Assembly: GCA_026770595.1 (NCBI GenBank)
Contig: MU634313.1
Span: forward strand, 1 to 13,349
Length of the DNA stretch: 13,349 bases
Source of the DNA: Ochromonadaceae sp. CCMP2298
Lineage: Eukaryota > Sar > Synurophyceae > Ochromonadales > Ochromonadaceae
Direction: 5' to 3'
The first letter of the stretch is position 1. Every line of letters begins with the position of its first letter. Shown here piece after piece: positions 9,501-13,349 of the stretch. The notes under the pieces were generated by a model that saw nothing but the letters and a program-made list of their open reading frames with translations, was not told the DNA's origin and did not search any database. Both the position numbers and the translations under genes were made by a program.

Positions 9501-12500
9501 GGAGAGGGTCGCGCTTCTCCATCGGCAAGAACTCTCCGCCCGGTGCATCTTGAGGTTTGTGCGGGCGCTTGTCGAGTGGCGCAAGCTCAATTGCATCCGG
9601 GCCAAGAAGACTACCAAGAAGCTCAAGAAACCGAAATCTTTTTCCATACCGAAGCAGAGCAAGAAGCAGACAAAGAATTTTGCGAGCATAATCCAGGAGG
9701 CTGTCAGTAGCGCCGATATCATCGAAGGGGCTCGGGAAGAGGTTAGGCAGCGGATAGAGGCCCTGCTCGCTGTAGCAGGCACAGAAGGCAGTTTGACTAT
9801 TGTGGAGGATCTAGCAGCGGCGCTGGTCGACGCCCGTGCTGTAGAGGTAGGGGCAGGGGCCTCGGCGAGTTCGGCGGCTGGGCGGGACTGGATGGCTCTC
9901 TTGTGCAGTGCGCAGCAGGCGCACGACGAGGCTGAGGAGAAACGCAGCAGCGCGAGCATGCGCCTGCAGCAGCTGCTGGTTGCGCAGGAGCGGGAGGAGG
10001 AACCTGTGCGGAATGCACTGGCAGCCAGTCTCTCGCTGGGCGCGTCCTCCTCTGTTAACGACCAGGCCGCTGAGCTATTGGCAGAGCTGGATGGGGCGAG
10101 GGGCAGATTGCAGACGCTGCTGGCCGGCCAAAGCCCAGCTGCCAACCTGCTCGCCGCCCTCCATGCCCTCCGCGCCCTGCGCTTCCTTCCCTCCCCGCAC
10201 TATCCTGTGGACTTCGAGGCACGTGTCAAGGAGGCGGTCCACGAAGAGGGGCTGCTCTTGGCTGGGTTCGGTGAGCGCTGGGGAGCCCCCCTGGCACAGC
10301 GACTGCTCTCCGCCTGCGCAGCGTGGGGCTCCCTGCCCCCCTCCGACCTGCTGCCTGCGAATGACCGGGCGCGCAGTGTGGTGGCAGAAGTGCTCAGCAA
10401 GCTTGCCTACAACGACAAGCACACGCTCTCTGCCGCTCAAACCGCAGTGGATGCGGTCAAAGCGTTACTGAAGCCCCTGAATGCGTGGGAGCACAAGCAG
10501 GCCTATCTGGCTGCAGCCTCTGCCTGCCCTACGCACATAAAGTTTTACAGGGGGGATGCGGAGCTGAGCGTGGAGACATATGTGCAGCACTTCGCGGGGG
10601 GGATGCATGGGGCGCAGGGGGCGCGGGGACAGCTCCTAGCGCCCGTGCTGCTGCTCGCCCTCGCGCGTCTGGCCCTCCCCACGCAGGCGCGCTTCAGAGC
10701 TGCCTGTCTGCGCCGCTGCCTGGTGCACGACGTGGGCGCGCTGATGGATCCGCTGGAGTACGCTGTCGCAACCTCCCCGGCGGGCTTCCTGCCCGCGGAG
10801 GCCGCAGCAGCCGCGCCTGTGGAGAATGTGCAGAGCCGGTGGGCACGGCTGCAGCTGGAAGCAGATGCCATCCCCTGCCCCTCGCTGGACAAGCTCATGG
10901 GGATGGTGGGGCTGGCGGAGGTGAAAGACTGCCTGCTAGGCGTGTACAAGAGCGTGCTGGCGGACAAATGCCTCACACCCGAAAGGCTCGTCCAGAAGAC
11001 GTACAACTTCTGCCTCCTGGGCAACCCGGGAACGGGCAAGACCACCGTGGCGAGATTAGTGGGCAAGGTGTTGTTCGAGCTGGGCGTCAGGGAAGAAGCG
11101 TTCGTGGACACATCGGGGGAGAAGCTGGTTTTGATGGGGGCGGACAAGGCGGCGCAGTTGATTGCCACGGCCACTGGAGGGACGATCTTCGTGGACGAGA
11201 CGTATCAACTGGAGCCGAGGAGCAACCACACTGGGGCCGCGGTGGCGATGCAGCTGCTGGCCGCGGCCGAGGAGCAGCGCGGCGACCTCACTGTGATTCT
11301 GGCTGGCTACAAGGAGGACATGGAGAAGAAGCTGTTCGACTTCAACGACGGCTTCTCGAGCCGCTTCCCCTTCACCCTCTCCTTAGAGGACTACAAAGTC
11401 GCAGAGCTGGGCGAGATGTTCCGCCTCATGTGCGAGGAAAAGAATTGGCCCGCCAGCAAGGAGGTGGTGCAGGTGGCGGCGCGCAGGGCGGCGCGTGGGC
11501 GTGGAAACAAGGGCTTCGGCAATGCTCGCGCGTTGCGGGTGCTATTCGAGGCCGCCGTGGGCCGCGCTCAGGTGCGGGACAGACACGCCAGCTGTCTGCT
11601 GATTGAGGACGTGTTGGGGCAGCGCCCGGACCCGGCCCACGTGCCTGATCTGGGCGACGCGCTAGACGAGCTCGACAAACTCATCGGCCTGCAGGCCGTC
11701 AAGGCCATGGTCAGCGGGCTGGCGCGCACGGCTGCGATCAACTACGACCGCGAGGTCAGCGGGGAAGAGCCCGTCGCCCTCAAACTCAACCGCGTCTTTC
11801 TGGGGAACCCGGGAACGGGCAAGACCACTGTGGGGCGCCTCTACGGGCGGGTGCTGAAGGCGCTGGGGCTGCTCTCCAAGGGGGCTTGGGAGCTTAAACT
11901 ACCCGGGGATCTGGTGGGCACGCATGTGGGCGAGTCGGAGAAGATGACGGCCTCGCTGGTGTCGCGCAGTATGGGAAAGGTACTGCCACGTGTTGATCGA
12001 CTGTTGTGAACTGCCCTCCCTTGTACCCTCTGCCCTCTACCCTCTGCCCTCTACTCTCTGTCTACCCTCACTACCCCACTGCGCATCCTTTCTTCGACCC
12101 TGACCTGCGTCTAACTCCCCTCCTGTCCTCTGCGCTCTGTGCTCAGGTGCTGTTCCTCGACGAGGCCTACGGACTAAACAACACCTCCTACGGAAAAGCG
12201 GCTATAGACACGCTAGTGGGGCTGGTGTCCGGCGAGCCAGGGGAGGACATCGCGGTGGTGATGGCAGGCTACGAGAAGCAGATTAACAAGATGTTCCGCG
12301 AGTGCAACGAGGGCCTCTCCTCGCGCTTCGACCTCAAAAACGCCTTCCGCTTCGAGGACTTCGCGGACGCCGACCTGGAGCGTGTGATACTGAAGGAGGT
12401 GCGTTGTGAAATGCAACACTGTCTTTCTGCTTTTCGTTTCTGTTTTTATCTTTTCCGTTTTGTGAACGGCAAATGCGAAGGCTGACAGGGCAATGCGTTT

Positions 12501-13349
12501 CACACACATCGGAATGCGGCGCTGCAACTGCCAAACCCCACACCAATACTGACATATTGACCAATCGACATCCGTGAGTACTCAACTTCAATCCCTTCTC
12601 ACGTTTGCACTGTGCAGGTGGCCGCCGCGGAGCTCCACATCTCCGTAGAGGTGCGCGAGGCAGTGGTGGCCGAGCTGGCTGTGCTGCGCTCCCGCCCCAA
12701 CTTCGGCAATGCGCGCGCTGCGACTGCGATGGTCTCGCGCGCGAAGGAGCGGCTGCTCCACAGAGACCCTCGCTGCACGGAGCTGAGCAAGGCCGACTTC
12801 GGGGTGGATAAACTAGCCGGGGGGGGCGGGGGATGGGCGGACGCTCTGCAGGGTCTGTACAAGGTGGAGCACGTGCGGGCGGAGCTGGAGGACCTGCGGG
12901 CGATGATCATACAGAAAGTAAAGGACGGCAAGGACCGCACTGAGTGCCTCCAGTCGTACGTTTTCACAGGCTCCCCGGGCACAGGCAAGACCACTGTTGC
13001 GATGGCGCTGGCTCGCATGCTGCACGAGATGGGCATCCTGGGCGACTCGGTCAAGGTGGTGACTGGCCTGGACCTCCAGGGCAGTTACATCGGGCAGACC
13101 AAGGATAGGGTAAACGAGGCCATGGAAGAGGCGCAGGGGGGCGTGCTCTTCATCGACGAGGCGTACACCCTGGGGGGCGGCGTGGGTGGGCGCAATGTGT
13201 TTGCGCAGGAGGCAGCCGACCAGCTGGTGGCGCTGATGACCCTACCCAAGAACCGCCACACAGTGGTGGTGCTAGCTGGCTACCCCGAGCAGATGGAGCA
13301 GATGCTGCAGTCGGCCAACCCGGGCCTGCGCAGTCGCTTCACGGGCCGC
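1..13349 (+). CDS. RNF213/mysterin-like giant AAA+ protein fused to triple CbbX-type AAA+ domains (partial at both ends, 4 exons)
   Basis: Exons 1-2385, 2506-11979, 12147-12398 and 12618-13349 join to 4281 residues with no stop; residue numbers in all entries count from base 1 after splicing. The frame is open from base 1 with no convincing initiator, so the true start lies upstream. Domains in order are an N-terminal helical segment, two AAA modules with intact Walker motifs (P-loops at residues 239 and 733), two degenerate RNF213-like AAA modules, an E3-shell-like helical region, a linker, and three CbbX-like AAA domains (P-loops at 3634, 3895 and 4155). RNF213 (about 5,200 residues in humans) is a cytosolic ATP-driven E3 ubiquitin ligase linked to lipid droplets and defence against intracellular microbes. 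CbbX-type ATPases are ring remodellers. No RING or RZ finger is seen here, so ligase activity is unproven. ATPase function is well supported; the cellular role is inference. Confidence 0.93.
595..1890 (+). other. AAA module 1 of the RNF213 core (AAA3-like), Walker A and B intact
   Basis: A Walker A loop GETGVSKT lies at 715-738 (residues 239-246, Lys245). Walker B reads CIFFDEINT from 1306 (Asp440, Glu441) and is followed by the asparagine-bearing stretch VVIAACNPAR around 1408-1437. RNF213 AAA3 has the very similar FFDEANT and IIAACNP signatures, and the later stretches RPLPQSM (about 1510) and VSLRDILRVFKLF (1810-1848) also match that family. ATP binding and hydrolysis are therefore likely. 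The spacing between the two Walker motifs is about 195 residues, far longer than a compact AAA domain, so an insertion is present. The match rests on motifs recalled from the family, not on a computed alignment. Confidence 0.85.
2386..2505 (+). other. Intron 1 (120 nt, phase 0, in frame and stop-free)
   Basis: The exon ends AAG, followed by GTAAAG; the intron ends CTCACCAG before GAG. The stretch is strikingly AT- and T-rich against GC-rich exons on both sides. It falls between Walker A and Walker B of an otherwise contiguous conserved AAA domain. Its 120 nt are a multiple of three and contain no stop in frame, so a naive ORF call reads straight through and adds 40 residues (a hydrophobic, Cys/Ser/Ile-rich peptide). 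Family spacing argues that these residues are not in the mature protein. Confidence 0.85.
3005..3027 (+). repeat. G-run cluster (G-quadruplex candidate) encoding a Gly/Glu/Gln tract
   Basis: Four G runs lie at 3005-3010, 3012-3015, 3018-3021 and 3024-3027, separated by loops of one, two and two bases on the coding strand. They encode the tract GEGQGQG. Such short loops favour a stable G-quadruplex in single-stranded DNA or in the transcript. Confidence 0.6.
3205..3790 (+). other. Degenerate AAA module 3 (RNF213 AAA5-like)
   Basis: The stretch RYMLVVDTTTDDSI (from 3262) resembles the RYLLLLT strand of RNF213. LVLLSQTGSINESFYDLFNQ (from 3517) matches the family segment I recall as VVILNQ..DIYESLYDALNQ, and APFLNRFEKYRL (3730-3765) matches PLINRLEKH. 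There is no Walker A loop and no DE Walker B, so this unit is probably structural and not catalytic, as in the human protein. A low-complexity Ala/Glu/Gly insert (3328-3420) sits inside it. Confidence 0.75.
3328..3420 (+). repeat. Ala/Arg/Glu/Gly low-complexity insert with G-run cluster
   Basis: The frame passes through an Ala-rich stretch, then Ala-Glu-Gly and Gly-rich residues, inside the AAA5-like module. G runs at 3381-3383, 3390-3393, 3397-3403 and 3411-3416, with loops of six, three and seven bases, meet the usual G-quadruplex pattern. It is most likely a disordered surface loop. Confidence 0.65.
4387..4860 (+). other. Degenerate AAA module 4 (RNF213 AAA6-like)
   Basis: VVYTRTS at 4387-4407 opens the module. 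LLVIIDAVHTSVNQINFLRF (from about 4612) has the layout of the RNF213 segment VIVIQTD...NLIASAKY. VVLLLHSP (4759-4782) and the block around 4810-4860 with Trp and FLDSV match the family segment in which an aromatic-rich loop precedes FLDSV. No P-loop is present, so it should be structural. A Asp/Ser/Thr-rich spacer (4906-5019) separates it from the following helical region. Confidence 0.65.
4906..5019 (+). other. Asp/Ser/Thr/Pro-rich linker
   Basis: This segment encodes a polar stretch rich in Asp, Ser, Thr and Asn, including the duplicated DPTDPTD. It lies between the last degenerate AAA module and the E3-shell-like region. It is probably a disordered hinge. The frame stays open and I see no splice pair that would remove it. 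Confidence 0.55.
5767..5805 (+). repeat. GAG trinucleotide repeat encoding a poly-Glu/Asp run
   Basis: Eight consecutive GAG codons are followed by GAT-GAG-GAT-GAG-GAG, giving an uninterrupted run of thirteen acidic residues. A glycine triplet follows. It lies within the E3-shell-like region and is a pure-codon microsatellite, so its length is likely to vary between strains. Confidence 0.85.
5911..5950 (+). repeat. GGAGA-type repeat encoding Gly/Glu, G-quadruplex candidate
   Basis: Five G runs (5916-5918, 5925-5927, 5931-5933, 5937-5939, 5941-5947) are spaced by loops of one to six bases. The frame reads Glu-Gly-Arg-Glu-Gly-Glu-Gly-Glu-Gly-Gly-Gly. This is a short acidic-glycine linker between helices. 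Confidence 0.65.
6822..6864 (+). repeat. Gly-rich linker with clustered G runs
   Basis: G runs at 6822-6828, 6831-6836, 6843-6845, 6847-6849 and 6853-6856 encode the flexible stretch GLGGSGGALGGTGAGGS. It is a probable disordered loop of the helical shell and also fits the G-quadruplex pattern. Confidence 0.65.
7843..7899 (+). repeat. Ala/Pro/Thr low-complexity repeat
   Basis: A six-base repeat of the type GCACCT/ACACCT drifts into GCA-rich codons and encodes APAPTPTPALASALAPA. The stretch separates WSFLS (after the LPDLAEFYAWL block) from the next helix. It is probably an extended linker. Confidence 0.75.
8476..8598 (+). other. Acidic then Gly/Ala-rich linker
   Basis: The frame runs from LESEEIETES through PGEEGGGAGASG to AAQTGQG. 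It lies between the helical block ending LLAALSP and the one beginning YTIRDKLAQL. It lacks hydrophobic periodicity and is probably disordered. Confidence 0.5.
9070..9264 (+). other. Disordered Ser/Gly/Ala linker at the end of the RNF213-like part
   Basis: This segment is rich in Ser, Gly, Ala and charged residues (for example GSSGSSGSGAADG) with almost no hydrophobic clusters. It comes shortly after the last block I can match to the RNF213 E3 shell. It is a natural candidate for the seam between the RNF213-like half and the CbbX half. Confidence 0.55.
9604..9675 (+). other. Lysine-rich, A-rich island (nuclear-localisation-like or nucleic-acid-binding)
   Basis: Lysine pairs recur every few residues (KKTTKKLKKPK, then KQSKKQTK), giving thirteen lysines in 24 codons. 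The DNA is locally A-rich, unlike its GC-rich surroundings. The pattern would score as a classical or bipartite nuclear localisation signal, but could equally bind RNA, ribosomes or acidic lipids. I see no splice pair that removes it and keeps the frame. Confidence 0.6.
9895..10140 (+). other. Helical, possibly coiled-coil segment before the CbbX domains
   Basis: The sequence is rich in Ala, Glu, Gln, Leu and Arg with heptad-like leucine spacing, for example HDEAEEKRSSASMRLQQLL and AAELLAELDGARGRLQTLL. It probably forms a long helical spacer connecting to the helical region at 10140-10870. I cannot name a family for this stretch or for the rest of the 10140-10870 connector. Confidence 0.45.
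10879..11640 (+). other. CbbX/CfxQ-like AAA+ domain 1 (divergent pore loop)
   Basis: The domain opens with LDKLMGMVGLAEVK, the usual 'GL..VK' entry of the CbbX family. Walker A is GNPGTGKTT at 11020-11046 (residues 3634-3642). Walker B is TIFVDETYQL with Asp3692 and Glu3693. ILAGY (about 11296-11310), GFSSRF (11350-11367) and FGNAR (11515-11529) are the family's sensor and arginine motifs. The segment before Walker B reads DTSGEKLVLMGADKAA in place of the DLVG.YVG.T pore loop, and Thr replaces Ala in DEAY. From memory, the first CbbX unit of fungal tandem CbbX proteins has a similar TTG..L...G signature, so this is probably a position-specific trait and not decay. Confidence 0.9.
11980..12146 (+). 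other. Intron 2 (167 nt, phase 0, pyrimidine-rich)
   Basis: The donor AAG|GTACTG and acceptor GCTCAG|GTG join SMGK to VLFLDEAYG, restoring an intact Walker B strand. The intron is strongly CT-rich and includes an in-frame TGA at 12007-12009, so retention would truncate the protein. A branch-point-like CTAAC lies at 12111-12115, its second A about 32 nt before the acceptor, and is followed by a pyrimidine tract. Confidence 0.95.
12024..12051 (+). repeat. Perfect 14-bp tandem duplication in intron 2
   Basis: The unit TACCCTCTGCCCTC occurs at 12024-12037 and again at 12038-12051 without mismatch, then decays into related CT-rich sequence up to about 12080. It is a simple pyrimidine-strand repeat of the polypyrimidine intron. 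Confidence 0.9.
12399..12617 (+). other. Intron 3 (219 nt, phase 0, T-rich)
   Basis: The donor GAG|GTGCGT and acceptor TGTGCAG|GTG join LERVILKE to VAAAELHIS. The first half is T-rich and the frame stops at TGA 12483-12485. CTCAAC at 12581-12586 sits about 32 nt before the acceptor and is the best branch-point candidate; TACTGAC at 12547-12553 is a second one. Removing it brings the FGNAR sensor motif into CbbX domain 2. Confidence 0.93.
12819..12837 (+). repeat. Gly-rich joint with dense G runs
   Basis: G runs at 12819-12826, 12828-12832 and 12835-12837 encode Ala-Gly-Gly-Gly-Gly-Gly-Trp, at the junction of CbbX domains 2 and 3. It is a short flexible hinge, with G-quadruplex potential if the longest run supplies two stacks. 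Confidence 0.5.
12840..13349 (+). other. CbbX/CfxQ-like AAA+ domain 3 (cut by the window end)
   Basis: LYKVEHVRAELEDLRAMI leads into YVFTGSPGTGKTT (P-loop 12969-12995, residues 4155-4163). The pore loop DLQGSYIGQTKDRV follows, with the family's aromatic and Gly-x-Thr layout. Walker B is VLFIDEAYTL (Asp4217, Glu4218), then FAQEAADQLVALM, VLAGYPEQMEQM and GLRSRF at the very end. Of the three units it looks most like bacterial CbbX/SpoVK. All catalytic motifs in view are intact. The C-terminal lid and anything after it lie beyond the window. Confidence 0.93.

Larger units (their letters stand above)
11662..12749 (+). other. CbbX/CfxQ-like AAA+ domain 2, split by introns 2 and 3
   Basis: The domain opens with LDELDKLIGLQAVK. 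It carries RVFLGNPGTGKTT (P-loop 11803-11829, residues 3895-3903) and the pore-loop-like GDLVGTHVGESEK. After intron 2 comes Walker B VLFLDEAYGL (Asp3958, Glu3959), then IDTLVGLV, MAGYEKQI, GLSSRFD and FRFEDF. After intron 3 come RPNFGNAR (FGNAR at 12702-12716) and AKERLL. These are the hallmarks of an active CbbX-type ATPase, and all pieces fall in order only if both introns are removed. The match to the second unit of fungal triple CbbX proteins is very close by eye. Confidence 0.93.

Noticed and set aside
9555-9696. A possible intron removing the lysine-rich island
   Set aside because: The GT-AG pair is 142 nt, so removal shifts the frame, which must continue into the CbbX domains.
10485-11606. 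A 373-codon + strand ORF in another frame
   Set aside because: It overlaps CbbX domain 1 out of frame; its Gly/Arg/Ala-rich composition is that of a GC-rich shadow frame.
28-12009. A single uninterrupted 3993-codon gene starting at TTG 28 and ending at TGA 12007-12009
   Set aside because: The frame is open upstream to base 1, the TTG is an internal leucine codon, and the TGA lies inside an intron that separates the P-loop from the Walker B of one CbbX domain. Bases 2386-2505 are also intronic.
12006-12485. A separate small gene of 159 codons containing DEAYG
   Set aside because: Its N-terminus is translated CT-rich intron 2 and its C-terminus is intron 3. Only 12147-12398 is coding, as exon 3 of the large gene.
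10879-13349. A stand-alone plastid Rubisco activase (CbbX) gene
   Set aside because: Three tandem domains with tandem-specific signatures, joined in frame to an RNF213-like protein, do not fit the single-domain, roughly 300-residue plastid CbbX. The domain therefore does not prove a red-lineage plastid.
1-13349. Bacterial, phage, CRISPR or mobile-element content
   Set aside because: Spliceosomal-type introns, no ribosome binding sites or operon layout, no direct-repeat array, and no transposase, integrase or terminal repeats were seen.

Overview
This is a eukaryotic nuclear window, almost wholly filled by the interior of one giant, sparsely interrupted gene on the + strand. The gene enters before base 1 and leaves after base 13349. 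Three GT-AG introns are inferred (2386-2385+120, i.e. 2386-2505; 11980-12146; 12399-12617). All are phase 0 and all have the form AG|GT...AG|G. Joining the four exons (1-2385, 2506-11979, 12147-12398, 12618-13349) gives one uninterrupted frame of 4281 residues with neither a start nor a stop. Exons are GC-rich and introns are T- or CT-rich. The few introns in GC-rich DNA and a protein of more than 4,000 residues suggest a protist or alga. The sequence does not let me name the lineage.

The first two thirds of the protein resemble RNF213/mysterin, the giant dynein-like AAA+ E3 ubiquitin ligase. Two AAA modules keep Walker A and B motifs: GETGVSKT with FFDEINT (about 715-1330), and GPPGSSKT with FMDEAGL (about 2197-2550, split by intron 1). 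Two degenerate RNF213-type AAA modules follow (about 3205-3790 and 4387-4860), then a long helical region like the RNF213 E3 shell (about 5026-8830). I see no RING finger and no RZ zinc finger anywhere in the window.

A disordered linker, a lysine-rich island and a helical stretch (about 9070-10140) lead into a second type of ATPase: three consecutive CbbX/CfxQ (SpoVK-like) AAA+ domains. Their P-loops are at 11020, 11803 and 12969. The third domain is cut by the window edge. From memory, the order and signature motifs of these three domains match the triple CbbX cassette of fungal UPF1/ZNFX1-like helicase proteins.

My central reading is that an RNF213-type AAA motor and E3-like scaffold is fused in one polypeptide to a triple CbbX-type unfoldase/remodelling module. 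No other gene, RNA gene, mobile element or CRISPR array is visible, and the other long ORFs on both strands are shadows of this GC-rich frame. Besides introns, the non-domain sequence consists of low-complexity linkers, several of them built on G-run clusters that could form G-quadruplexes.
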